Origin: Doryteuthis pealeii
Lineage: Eukaryota; Mollusca; Cephalopoda; Myopsida; Loliginidae
Length of the DNA: 64,000 nt
Reading direction: 5' to 3'
Assembly (NCBI GenBank): GCA_023376005.1
Contig: CM042157.1
Coordinates: forward strand, 90,186,987-90,250,986
Positions 1-10,775 of the stretch are shown here, piece by piece. Position 1 is the stretch's first letter; each line of letters starts with the position of its first letter. The notes under the pieces are model-generated. The model did no database searches, was not told where the DNA came from, and saw only the letters and a list, made by a program, of their open reading frames with translations. A program made the position numbers and the translations under genes.

Positions 1-771
1 GACATGGAACTAAAGGATAGTCCATGCTGTATAAAGGACTCACAGTAATGTAAGGGGGGGCAAAAGCCCCACCGAGAAGGGGGTAGATAGACTCTAGCCC
101 ATAGCAGTTCTTGACAAGATCCAGCTAAAAGAGGAAGCAGCGTTTTGAATGAACGCGCTTAAATACCAGAGGTCCCCTAGTGGGAACAAATGTTACGTAC
201 TTCTCTTCTGGCCGGCTTGGTACTTCTATCATCTAGTGGTCTGGTATATCTTCTACAGGTCTCGTCTGGTCTTCTTATCTGGGGATTCCGTGTCTGGTTC
301 TGCTGGGGACCATTTCTTATCAGAAGCCTTGTGTCATTGTTAGCTTTTAGTAATAACAACAAGACTTCGATTTACTTTGGATGTTAGTTTATTCTGGAAC
401 CCCAGAACCAGACAAATGCACGTGGAGAGTCACATCTTGCTAGCTTCAGTCCTAACTCTCAACTGACTAACTCTAACTGTCTCTGCAACTGACTTCTGCA
501 ACTAACTACTGCAACTGACTTACTGAGTTGCCCACCTTAAACCGGAAAAGGGCTTTCTATCGGGGTTCCGTTCTCACGATTCTATCCCCAGAAAGCAAGG
601 TGAGAGTGAGGTCAAGCATTGTCACTCACTCTCAAGGCCATCAGCTGCACTGATCGCCATAAGGATTTCTATACTACCTTAAAAAGTAATAGGGATCCAA
701 TTAATATGTAACACAAACAGCAACGCAGTGAGAAGATAACTCTTCCGGCAAAAGGAAGATAATCCCCTACA
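1..771 (+). mobile_element. LTR-A copy, 5' end outside window, interrupted by LTR-B
   Basis: The sequence at 1-190 and 718-771 is contiguous with 40461-40684, a complete copy of the same LTR family. Together they form one LTR-like unit ending in CCCCTACA. The 5' end lies before the window, so its target duplication cannot be checked. The unit is split at 190/714 by a complete second LTR. No gag or pol reading frame is attached, so it is a solo LTR or an LTR edge. It is non-coding. Confidence 0.75.
191..713 (+). mobile_element. LTR-B solo LTR nested inside LTR-A
   Basis: The 523-bp unit begins TGTTACG and ends TGTAACA, the TG...CA ends of LTR retrotransposons. It is flanked by a perfect 4-bp target duplication CAAA (187-190 and 714-717). 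The homologous LTR-A copy at 40621-40640 shows the uninterrupted site with a single CAAA, which proves this is an insertion. No internal region is present, so a solo LTR left by recombination is most likely. The 4-bp duplication fits Ty3/Gypsy-type integration. Related units are at 6355-6774 (minus strand) and 9730-10212. Confidence 0.88.
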
Positions 772-790
772 CCTTCATATGCATATATAG

Positions 791-1040
791 AGATGATTAG
801 CTCAGTCGGTAGAGCATTTACCTAGAAATTGTAAGATTACAGGTTTGGTACTGGTCCTTGCTAACTCAGTGCTTGAGTAACACAGCTTAGGTAATCTGAT
901 CTGTGCAGTAAAGCATCTGGTAGCTGACAGCAGGTGTGGCACCCACCCAGAAAAAAATCTCCCTGGTCTAATGCTAGCAAAAAGAGCACAGACTCCCTTG
1001 CTCTCTGGCTGATACCAACAATAGACCATTCCACAGACTT
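791..1040 (+). mobile_element. SINE-K, tRNA-Lys-like head, diverged
   Basis: The head contains TTAGCTCAGTCGGTAGAGC, a type-2 polymerase III A-box region typical of tRNA-Lys-like genes. The B-box area (near 842) is eroded. The body, with a shortened SINE landmark around 990-1010 and a GCTGATACCAAC end, matches the better copies at 27178-27420 and, inverted, 63241-63496. This is a non-coding retroposon that would have needed a LINE's enzymes to move. The two overlapping short minus-strand frames here are chance. Confidence 0.75.
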
Positions 1041-2146
1041 ATATAAAATCTCCAAAATCAAAACTGGAGAAGGAAGTTCCAGCATCAAACCTCTATTGAC
1101 TTGTAGGTATCCTTTGACAGGAAAAGTCTAAGAGAATGGACTCTGAAATAAAACCTGCAGTTTGCATAGTCACCAGTTATTTTACTATGCTTGTCACCAG
1201 AAAGTGTCATACAAGTGTGTGTCTCACTATAATCCAACAATATACAGATATCTTATTATCTTATTTTACATATCTTATATATTTTTCACAAGTTGAGTTA
1301 GTTCTTAATCAGGATGTTTAGAGTTGTAATTTGGTGATAAATATAGCTATCATCTGTAAAGATATGGCAGTCATCATAATCATATGTAAAAATATTGAAA
1401 AGAATGTATGTATTAGGCTATAAAAAAAGGTCATTTTATTTTGGCATAATTAAAATGAAATGTACCAAGTATATTTATTTTCTTTTTAATAGAAAACATT
1501 AAAATTTAATTACTGATGAATAAAAAGAATTTTCTTGAATTGTTAATTTTTTTTCTTCAGATTTAAAAAAACTGTTTTACCCTAAATATAAAGCATGAGT
1601 TTATTTCCAAGTTTCTGAGTATAAACCAAGAGTATTGCTGTAAAGATTTCATTTGATCAAGTGGCATTGATGGATATGTCTAGGAATTACTATTATCAAA
1701 AAGTTCAGATGTCATTGAATGATGAATGTTGGCTCTTGATGTTTTTTGTTTTTCTTGAATCATTAATTTGAATCTCATTCACCATTTTATTTTGAGTCTA
1801 TATGTTGATGTATATGTATATATATTACTAAGATCTTTTTTAACATAACACAAAATGATTTCCAAAAGTAGTATAGTTGTTCATACTTGTATTTCAAAGT
1901 ATGTTGAATTTAAAGAATAAAAAAAATTCTAATTAGAAATTTGAGTGAAACTTTATATGCTTTATGTATCTTTAAATTGACATAAGTTTGTTAAAAAGAA
2001 TCTGTGTATTCTGTTTTCTGCTATCTGAGAAAATGATTTATATCTTTTGTATCTACTATAATCTTATCATTACTCTCCCTTCTATAGTAAATAACCAAAT
2101 GAAATGTTTTCAAAAGATTGATTTGTAAACCTTAAAGTGATCTAAA
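1041..2146. other. AT-rich sequence, no feature recognised
   Basis: Strongly AT-rich with many A and T runs. Short open frames only, none with recognisable domains. I see no repeat shared with the rest of the window. Confidence 0.5.
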
Positions 2147-2167
2147 GTAAATCAAGTTTGAAGGCCT

Positions 2168-2580
2168 TGTAAAGTTCAAAGGTTATGACAGTCATAACTC
2201 GTTGGAAAGCAAACAAACTCCGACAAAGGTTGAGGGACAAAACATTTTATATAACAGCACAAGAATTAACAGGGTACATAATACATACATACATAAGTAA
2301 TATAAAGTTACATGTAAAAAGGATAAACATAAAAGCAACAGACATGAGACTAGGAATAGTCCATGCTGTATAAATCACTTACATTGACAAGTCCGGCGTT
2401 GAGGGCCCCAACGAGAAAGGGATAGTCATAAGACTACCTCATTGTGTCTCGTAGGTCGAGCAGGCAAAAAGAGGAAGAGAAGTTCAAATCAGCCGCTTAA
2501 ATACACCAGGCCCCTAGCGGGAACCAGCGAAACTAAACGGGCAGACAACTCCCCAGGCAAATACGAAAATAACTCCTACA
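2168..2580 (+). mobile_element. LTR-A, complete solo LTR
   Basis: The 413-bp unit begins TGTAAAG and ends TCCTACA. It is flanked by a perfect 4-bp target duplication GCCT (2164-2167 and 2581-2584). It aligns end to end with 40306-40684, with substitutions and small gaps, for example in the segments around CAAAACATTT, CCATGCTGTATAAA and the CCCCTAG(C/T)GGGAAC block. No internal retroviral-type coding sequence adjoins it. The frame running through 2442-2708 crosses the LTR edge and is not an LTR protein. Confidence 0.88.
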
Positions 2581-2924
2581 GCCTGAAAGATGTCTTTGAT
2601 AAAGCAACTGCAAAACAAAGCTTGGAACAGTGTCAAAATAATGGACAGTTGAAGCAGAAGATGAAAAATGCTAGTGTTACTAATTTCCATTGTGTTCTTG
2701 AAAATTGACTTGGACTTTTGACCCAGTCTCCCAAGGAAACCAGAGATCAAATTGCCACTTTGTACTTCAATGTTATTAGTTGATATCATATGTAATTGGT
2801 TATAAAATGATATTTAAGAATTTATTTTTCTGTAATTTATCTTGCTTTGTAAGTTTCTATGTTTTTTTTCTTTTTAGATTAGTTATCAATCTTGTGTAGA
2901 GGAATAACACTGCTCTACTCGTAA
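2581..2924. other. Unclassified flank of LTR-A with a short open frame
   Basis: Joining the two flanks of the LTR (2147-2167 and 2585-2707) leaves about 47 codons open, with a composition rich in K, Q and N. I do not recognise the translation, and no splice sites are convincing. It is probably chance, but is listed because the LTR splits it. The rest is AT-rich. Confidence 0.3.
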
Positions 2925-3110
2925 GTAAAGTCGACGGGCGGCCTAAAGTCGGTATCAGCCAATCAGTGAGGGAGTCTATCCCCTTTTCAATAGCGCTAGA
3001 CCAAGGAGATTGTTTTTAGCATCTGAGGTGGAGTGCCACACCTACCATCAGCTCCTTACTTTACTTGTGGTTTCTAGCCGAACGCTCTACCGACTGAGCT
3101 AACCCTGCCC
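2925..3110 (-). mobile_element. SINE-K with internal deletion
   Basis: Read on the minus strand, the tRNA-like head (TTAGCTCAGTCGGTAGAGCG) is at the right end and the body runs leftwards to GACTTTAC. Compared with 63241-63496, about 50-60 bp around the B box are missing: the body jumps from the start of the TTTAC block directly to the codon-loop-like segment. It is non-coding. Confidence 0.82.
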
Positions 3111-3364
3111 ATTAAAAGAACTTTGCTGTGTCTGGTTTGCCTGGATCAAACTCATGCCCATAAGAACATGAAAAACATGATGTAAGAATAATGTGGGTAT
3201 GGGTTTCGATTCAGGCGCTCATGTATAAAAAGTTGTGAACTCTGAGGCCCATAAAAAGGACAGACTTTCTGCCTTGTGAAAAGAAGCTTAGACTTTTGCT
3301 CAGAAGTGAAGAAAGTGTCACCAACTTTGCCTGTGATTTTAAAACCCCAGATACATTTTCAAGT

Positions 3365-3963
3365 CCGCCCTGTCGGCTGGGGCGTTAGAATGCACAGACT
3401 GCACCTCTGCAGAGGGGTAAGACTCCCCCAATGGGGCCACCTGTTGGCCGTGGGTGGCGACCCGTGATGCTTAAGGATAGAGCCCAGGTGGATGAGCAGT
3501 TCATGACATGCAATACTCCACTTTGGCCCTATCTTGGGCTAGACGGGCGGTTGGAGAGGCCCCCTCCGATCAATCGGCTGGTCACGTCAAGCCCTAGCAC
3601 CTATATGATTTTCCCAACCCTATTGCCCTTATGGCAAGCCCCAAATCCTTTTTATCATATGGGTGCTAGAAGGCGGTGGCTGCAGATCTACATGTCCTGG
3701 GAATGACGTTAAACTCTATCTGATGGTGAGGTTTCAGTTTTGGAGGTTTGGGGAATGTGGAGCACCCTTCATCACCATTGCTCCCTGGTCCACTCTGACC
3801 CGGAGTGGTAGTACCTGTTAACGTCCCATCTATGGGTTAAATAGAAAAATGTATTTATAAAAAAATTGTATTATCCATTAAGAATAGATTTATTTCAAAA
3901 CTTTATTGGCATTAAATGACCCACTGAGGTTGATATGCCGTAAAACAAAACAAACCAAACCAA
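3365..3963 (+). mobile_element. Family R retroposon, full length, copy 1
   Basis: A GC-rich unit starting CCGCCCTGTCGG in AT-rich surroundings and ending in a tail of AAAAC/AAACC repeats. It is flanked by a perfect 12-bp target duplication, acattttcaagt (3353-3364 and 3964-3975). The fixed start, A-rich tail and duplication show target-primed reverse transcription. I see no tRNA, 5S or 7SL head. A frame of 91 codons (3431-3706) is open here and in three other full-length copies. I do not recognise the family. Confidence 0.88.
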
Positions 3964-3975
3964 ACATTTTCAAGT

Positions 3976-5400
3976 GGGTGAGGCTCATTACCACACACAT
4001 ACACACAATTTTGAATAGCTCTTGTTTATATTTTAATTCATAAACAGTAAAAGGAGTCAGTTTTCTTAAATATTAAAGCCTCAGCATTTTTGGATGACCT
4101 TTTGTATATTAAGATTGATTGAATTTACCAAACAATTTTTTATCTATTGTAATAATAAAGAATTTTTTGGTTTATCATCTACAGATTGCCAAGTGGTTGG
4201 TTATAGTTCTACCAAATTTGGTATGATCACATATACAGATCTATATGTGCACAGGCTCCAAAATAAGGGATGTATCAACAGTACTCAGAACGCATGCACA
4301 TACTGTATCCAGGTCAAAATTGGCATTGTCTTTCAGTGTTGAAATCTTATTTTATATCAATGTATATTGATTTAAGGGAGAGACATTGCTTGGCAAAATA
4401 CATTTTAATATATCTAAAAAAAAAAAGTATAAAAGAAATATCTAGTTTAATATTGTATAAGTGGGTAAATACTTGTGGCTCATGTTATAAAAACTTATTG
4501 AAAACTTATATATTAGAACATTCTCATTGAGAGAGAGTGACCGTGACCGCTCACTTTCAGAATTGACAAATTCTAGGGATTGGTGTAAAAAAATTTTTTT
4601 TTTTTTTTTTTTTCCTATGAGCATATTAGCCATAGGCATTGTCCTATACTAGATAATAAAAGCTAATTTATTATGGAGTACATTATTTCTAGTCATATCT
4701 CACTCCATTAACTCTTGCTATTATCTCTATAGGTGAAAATAAAAGTTAGTTTTTTTAATATAAATTCTTTATAATTAATATTTTATTAAAGAGATACCTC
4801 TAAAACTTTGTTCTGTTTATTAAATAAAAACAAAACATAATTTGTAAAAATGTTTAATATTAACTTGAATATCATAGATCTATGGGTAAATAGTAGGACA
4901 GACTGTTTTTTTGCCTTGGTATGGCACCAGTCTAGGAGAAAGAAAATATTATGAGTATGTTAGTTCTCTTCTTAATTGTATAACATTGATTATTTTCACA
5001 TAACATCTTCATTTGATATCTTATCAATCTCAGCTGCTCTAGCTGACCCTAGACCATTCATTCAGTGGGAAACCATGAAACTCCATACTGTCATTCACAG
5101 TAATCTTCTCTATTACACAACACCTTTTTGCATTTGTGTTGCATTTTTATCTTTATTCAGTTAGTCAACCAACAAAAAAAAAAACTGCCAATTTAAAGAT
5201 ATATGTATACGGATATTTTATTGTTAAAATATAATCAAAATCAATCTTTTGAATGAAGTTAGTTGAAACTAAATACTCTTTAGGGGATTTTTAAAACTAA
5301 TAATTATATTGTCTTCAATTTACAAAAAAAAAAAAAAAATAATTAAAAAATATTTTGAAAATAAGATGTGAAATGTTGGTCTTGATTTTCAATTTCTGCA
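3976..5400. other. AT-rich region with degenerate repeat traces
   Basis: Mostly featureless AT-rich DNA with A and T runs (for example 4590-4613 and 5324-5340). Around 4131-4260 a stretch containing CTACCAAATTTGGTAT resembles 12708-12830 and may be a Helitron trace. Around 4880-4945 a fragment resembles the body of SINE-T (GGGTAAATAGTAGG ... GTCTAGGAGAA). No gene is supported. Confidence 0.45.
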
Positions 5401-5665
5401 ATTGTATGGCTACTTAACTCCTATCACACAAACCATCCAAGTAAGATGGATAAGACCTGCTGGACACTACTGGAGAAATGATAAACTCATAGGTGATGTT
5501 CACTTGTGGACACCTACACATGGACATACCAGTGTTGGCCGACCAGCTCTGTCCGGACACTGGATGCTGTGCTGAGGACTTGGCAGTAGTGATGACTAAT
5601 AAGGAAGGGTGACGAGAGAATCATAGGAATCCAGGCTGTCAGCACGACTTCATGATGATGATGAT
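5401..5665 (+). pseudogene. LINE-A reverse-transcriptase C-terminal fragment, degenerate
   Basis: The sequence aligns with 43090-43375 (LINE-A, plus strand): the HAGHCWR-like stretch, the LLW-P-HG-A-VGRPA segment, the DED/D-GC segment and the closing AGST-like residues are all visible in shifting frames. It ends in ATGATGATGATGAT, the short-repeat tail of this family. It is 5'-truncated and full of frameshifts. In intact elements this region lies beyond the reverse-transcriptase fingers and palm. No protein can be made. Confidence 0.8.
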
Positions 5666-6247
5666 ATCTGCTTTTAATCTAGTAAACTTAAGATGTCACA
5701 TGAAGTTCTGTTCTGTTGCCTTTCTCTCAGAATTAATTATAGGCTGTGAATGAAGTTTTTATGTTTTCTGATTTTCTGATCTGAGGAATTTGTAACAATG
5801 GAGAGTAATATAATGCTTGCTTTAACTTCATAACAATAAATACTGATTACTATTATTATTATTATTGATAATGGTTTTCAGTTGAAACAAAATGTTTAAG
5901 GTGTGTTCCACACATCCAATGAATGAAAAAGAAAGTATAAAGAATGTATCAACAATTAAAATGCTTGAAGGAAAATGGAGTCTGTTTGCAAAATGTTTCA
6001 TGTACAAACAAGCTCATTATTTTCAAATGAAAGACAATGAATTTTTCAAGTCTTATAGATAGAAAAATATTGATTAAGAATCTGGCTTTTAATGTTTAGC
6101 TAAAAATAAGATACATTTTTTATTCAATTTGTATGAAACCATTTTTACTTTTAAATAATCTGATAGAATTGATCTTTGAATATTTTGGTTGTCTAATCAA
6201 TGATTATGTAAATATAACAATAAGAAAAGCATTTATTTTACGGAACA
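5666..6247. other. AT-rich sequence, nothing recognised
   Basis: Contains a short ATT microsatellite near 5850-5867 and otherwise AT-rich sequence without shared repeats or domains. Confidence 0.5.
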
Positions 6248-7092
6248 TTTTTTTCAACATGATTTACTTCCATTTCAATACATTTAATTTAGTGATGAAT
6301 AATAATCTCGTAGATCAAATATTAAATATTGTTTAGTTTCAATAATACTAATGTTGTTACATAATCTATGCGGTTGCATAAGATTATTGTCAGTCCCCTG
6401 TATTTCTAAAGGGATGGCCCTTTTCATATCACGGGCGGGACTTTCCATGGAATATTACAGAAAGCCCGCAAAATACATGAAGTCACGTGGGACCTGATTG
6501 GGCCCTCAGTTTTCAGTTGGACATCAGGCAGTGAAGATGTCCTGCCTTAACTGGAACTCACACTGCATATGTGCGCTATGTTAGTCAGATATTTAGTTAC
6601 ATGAAATGTTTAGTTAAGTAAATAAAAGCTTAAGAAAATAACACGGTTTTGTGGTTGGTAAATGTCTTAGTATAAGTGTAACCGACCACCAAGACGAAGC
6701 CCAAGACGCTAGAAGAGATATTAGAAAAGATGCCAGAAGAAGAAAATAAGAAGTAATGAAAAGGGTATACAACATTGTGGCACTGAGCAATCTACTGCAC
6801 TCTACATTAGTTGTAGGTATCTGTTTATATAGTTTTATATTGAAAGAGATTAACAGGCTGTATGGTTTTCAAAATGCTAATCTATCATATCTAAGGGATG
6901 TTTTTTTGTGGTAGTATTATTTGATTAACTAATCAAACTGTAAAAAGAGTATGCAGTTTTATACAAGAACACTGTTGTAGAGGCAGAACAGAGTGGTCTG
7001 CCCCTGTATAAAGGTAGAACAGTGATATGTAGACCCCTAGATAGATCTGTATATAAAGAAACCATTGTAGCCGTCATTTGCATTTCATTCTT
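6248..7092 (+). repeat. Left arm of large inverted repeat (interrupted by LTR-B)
   Basis: Excluding the 420-bp LTR plus its extra 4-bp target copy, this arm is about 420 bp and is the reverse complement of 8363-8785, with few differences. The outer edge is at TTTTTCAACATGATTTAC and the inner edge near CATTTGCATTTCATT. It is non-coding. Such arms could arise from a foldback element or an inverted duplication. No target duplication was found outside the arms. Confidence 0.85.
6355..6774 (-). mobile_element. LTR-B solo LTR, minus strand
   Basis: Read on the minus strand it begins TGTTGTATACCC and ends TTATGTAACA. Flanks on the plus strand are ATGT (6351-6354) and TTGT (6775-6778), a 4-bp duplication with one change. 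The other inverted-repeat arm (8673-8700) has the uninterrupted site with one TTGT equivalent. It shares the TCTTCTAGC...CTTCGTCTTGG segment with 9730-10212. It has no coding region. Confidence 0.85.
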
Positions 7093-7925
7093 TGCATTGG
7101 TATGAGATGGTCATTATGTCTTTCATACACTACATGGCACTGCAGACAGGATTTGGAATTGGAACTATCAGAATTGCCAATATCATGTCAAGTACTTTGA
7201 AACGGTTTATAAATTAGAAAATAAGAGAAAAAGACTAAACAATCTTGTATTCACTCTTATTAAATCAATTTTCTATATTAAAATTTTCTTTAATATTGCT
7301 TATCTACAAGAAATGTATATGTTTGCCATATAGTTAAAGTGTGTATATAAATTGTGAATGCTTCTTTCCTAGACAGTAATAGCACATATTTTCTTACAAA
7401 AATTGTTCTAAAATTATTTTTCTTTGAATGGTTTTAGATTTGTAATTGTATACTGAAATATTTTCACTATAGCATAATATTGGTTTCAGAGTATGGAAAA
7501 AAAGAAAAAAAAACACACAAAAAACCCCCCCAATGTTGTTGGTAAAAACAGAGTAGTGTTCTCAGCCAGTATTTTTTTAATTTAGTCTACTTTCCTGATA
7601 TTGAAATTACTTCATATTTTGGTTGTTTGCCCTATTTTTATTTTTTTATATTTTTTTTCTTGAGAAATGTTTGGAAGCTGTTTCATAGCTCTTTAAAAGA
7701 AATATATATATTCATAGCAGTAGGTGGCTGGAGACCATTAAAATATGTGTAACCTCAGCAATTTCTACATTTTCATCAGCTATTACTTACTGTAATACAT
7801 TATACAACATATCTCTTTACACTTACTACAGATTTTTTTTAAACACTTTCAAATACCTTCTTCAATATTTCACTTTAGTTTCTCTTAAAATCTATTTGTC
7901 AAATTGATTTTATGACATTCAAAAG
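7093..7925. other. AT-rich spacer of the inverted repeat
   Basis: AT-rich, with a purine/cytosine-biased run near 7497-7530. No coding or repeat homology was seen before the R copy that starts at 7926. Confidence 0.45.
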
Positions 7926-8356
7926 CCGCCCTGTCGGCTGGGGCGTTAGAATGCACCGACTGCACCTCTGCAGAGGGGTAAGACTTCCCCAATGGGGCCA
8001 CCTGTTGGCCGTGGGTGGCGACCCGTAATGCCATAGAACCCAGGTGGATGAGCAGTTCATGACATGCAATACTCCACTTTGGCCCTTTCTTGGGCTAGAC
8101 AGGTGATCGGAGAGGCCCCCTCCGATCAATCGGCTGGTCACGTCAAGCCCTAGCACCTATATGATTTTCCCAACCCTATTGCCCTTATGGCAAGCCCCAA
8201 CCCCTTTTTATCATATGGGTGCTAGAAGGTGGTGGCTGCGGGTCTACATGTCCTGGGAATGACGTTAAACTCTATCTGATGGTGAGGTTCCAGTTTTGGA
8301 GGTTTGGGGAATGTGGAGCACCCCTTCATCACCATTGCTCCCTGGTCCACTCTGAC
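7926..8356 (+). mobile_element. Family R retroposon, copy 2, missing its 3' end
   Basis: It starts at the family's normal 5' end but stops at CCACTCTGAC, about 165 bp before the usual tail. The right arm of the large inverted repeat follows within about 7 bp. A small deletion near 8025 shifts the shared open frame. No target duplication was found. The abrupt junction suggests rearrangement after or during insertion. Confidence 0.85.
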
Positions 8357-8362
8357 TTAAAC

Positions 8363-8785
8363 AGAAATGAAATGCAAATGACAGCTACAATGGTTTCTTT
8401 ATATACAGATCTATCTAGGGGTATACATATCATTGTTTTACCTTTACACAAGGGCAGACTACTCTGTTCTGCCTCTACAACAGTGTTCTTGTAGAAAACT
8501 GCATACTCTTTTTATAGTTTGATTAGTTAATCAAATAATACTACCACAAAAAAAAAAACATCCCTTAGATATGATAGATTAGCATTTTGAAAACTATAGA
8601 GCCTGTTAATCTCTTTCGATATAAAACTATATAAACAGATACCTACAACTAATGTAGAGTGCAGTAGATTGCTCAGTGCCACAATAGTATTATTGAAACT
8701 AAACAATATTTAATATTTGATCTATGAGATTATTATTCATCACTAAATTAAATGTATTGAAATGGAAGTAAATCATGTTGAAAAA
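8363..8785 (-). repeat. Right arm of large inverted repeat
   Basis: Reverse complement of 6248-7092 without the LTR-B insertion. It preserves the ancestral uninterrupted site around 8673-8700. The outer limit is GTTGAAAAA at 8785. It is non-coding. Confidence 0.85.
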
Positions 8786-8887
8786 CTTTTTATTACTTCT
8801 CAATTAGATATGGTCAAAATTTCAATATGACAGCACCTCTCCCTTTCTTTAAACTTTTATAAAAAAAAATTGTAAATTGTCACATTT

Positions 8888-8940
<53 letters not shown>

Positions 8941-9729
8941 CTTTTCTTTTCTCTCTTAAGGACAGAGCCTAAACTTACATAAAACTTTTTCTATGAATTT
9001 CTTAATTATAACATGAAATAAATCATGTTAAAAAGTATACATATTCAAGAAAAAAAAAGAGCCATTTTGACAGATACAGATTTTTATTTATAAAATTCTT
9101 CCATTTTAAAGACTTTAAAACAAATAATTTTTGCATGTGACTTTTTTAAAATCCTTCTTCATAATGCAGCAAAATTACATGAAGTTTCATTCATTTTTTT
9201 CTTCTCCAGATTTTTGTTGAATTTTAATTCATGGGGGTGGGGGACTGAAATTTTAGCCTTACCTACTTCTCAATTGATAGCTGTGGGTTTCTATGTCGCA
9301 CATAAGTAACCACTGTTAGCTCTCAAGAATAATAACTTGTACTAACCAGGGTTAGCATAGAAGTAGCATAGAAGGAAAATAACAAAACCAAATTATACTT
9401 ATTTTAAAATTAACATGTGTAGAAAGTTGAATATAAAGTATGTCCAAGCAAATGTTTAGATTGAACATTTCCTACATGTATATCTACAACTTGTTTTAAT
9501 CTGACTGTGCCAACCAGGAAAGTAATTCAGTGTATCTTTAATGAGAACTTTTACATAAACCACTTCACATCAAGGAATGTTAAAATGAACTTTGTTACAT
9601 TAATGATATCAGCATCTACTAAAATTTGACCATTTTCTTTCTTTCTTTTTTTTTTTTATCTTGTTAGGACATGTTATTTGTGGAATCTTTGGCATCTTTC
9701 CAAAGAGTTAAATTCTTTCTCTTTCTGTC
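8786..9729. other. AT-rich region with a 50-T run
   Basis: A pure run of 50 T residues at 8891-8940 is followed by a CTTTT-rich stretch. The rest is AT-rich and shows no recognised feature. Confidence 0.5.
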
Positions 9730-10212
9730 TGTTACTGTTGTATACTCTCTTTACTTACTTTCTTACTTCTATTCTTCTTCTGTTCATCTTTTCTATCTTA
9801 GGTTCTTCTAGCATCTGGACTTCGTCTTGGGGACTTCGTGTCTGGTCTTCCATTGGGGATTTCTCCTTATCAGAAGCCCTGTGTCATTGGTAGTTTTTAG
9901 ATAATAACACAAGACTTCAATTTAACTTAGATCATATTTTATTCTGAAATCCCCACCAGATTACCTGCGCAGATTGAGTCGGCAGCATGCATAACACGAC
10001 TTACCACCTTTGGCCGATCTGACTCAAATCTCTTTCTAATCTAAGCCGGAAGAGGGTCTTCTCCACCGATTCTCATGGTATCCACCAGAAGGATCCAGAT
10101 GAGGTCAAGCCATGTCGTTCAATCCTTCAAGGCCATGGGCTGCAACTAATAACAGCCATTTTGGTTTCTACACTACTGTACATAAATATTAGGAATCTAA
10201 TAATTATGTAAC
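9730..10212 (+). mobile_element. LTR-B, diverged copy
   Basis: It begins TGTTACTG and ends near TATGTAAC. It shares with 191-713 the block TTATCAGAAGCC(C/T)TGTGTCATTG, the AATAACA...AAGACTTC block and the GATGAGGTCAAGC block, and with 6355-6774 the CTTCTAGC...GACTTCGTCTTGG block. I see no target duplication at the right edge, so an internal element region may follow (10213 onward), or the edge has decayed. Confidence 0.65.
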
Positions 10213-10775
10213 TTTACGGCATTCACTCTCAGCCAGTTGAGCCAGCTACAACCAATGAATTCACCTGTGGTAAATTCATGGAACGAGTATCAAGGGAATA
10301 TGAAATTTACAAAGGATCCCCAAACCCTGCATGCATATCCCAATCAGGCAAAGGAGATGCCCTTATTTGGAGTAGATTTTCCACAGACGCAGTGACAAGT
10401 ACACCAAAAGCCGTTGATTCTGGGCAATGATGGAGACGCCCTTTGAATTTTTGCAAAAGCCCATTTGGCCAGGTTGTGTCCCTAATACCACTGGGTGCCA
10501 GACCTGTTCACTTTAAGTAACCCTACCAGGAACTTCAGTTCTTGACGGCATCACTCTGACAATACCAAGTTAAACATGGCCCTGTCGTGATGAGGAGGGT
10601 TGGACAAAGAGCTTCCTCTGCCCTTTTACAGCTCTTGTTTTTTGTTCTGTAGGGTGTTAGCCACCCTCCTCACCAGACAAATCTGTGGGGTTACCGGTTT
10701 AGTCACCAATGATCTAACTATGAAACAGGTAGTAAGGGTTACATAGTACCAGTAGCACATTGAGTGACTTGAAAA
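10213..10775. other. Less AT-rich unclassified segment beside LTR-B
   Basis: The base composition is more balanced than the flanks, with short open frames of up to about 57 codons (for example from 10252). I do not recognise any translation. It may be the decayed internal part of the LTR element, or another old repeat. A primer-binding site was not recognised. Confidence 0.35.

Noticed and set aside
791..860. Possible functional tRNA gene (TTAGCTCAGTCGGTAGAGC)
   Set aside because: The remainder does not fold as a tRNA and the sequence continues as SINE-K; the same holds for the heads at 27178, 45551, 48084 and 63496.
2514..2789. 91-codon minus-strand frame across the LTR-A edge
   Set aside because: It runs through the right boundary of a solo LTR and has no recognised motif.
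7781..7800. Minus-strand CTGATGA as a further hammerhead
   Set aside because: No stem II pairing and no GAAA at the required distance.
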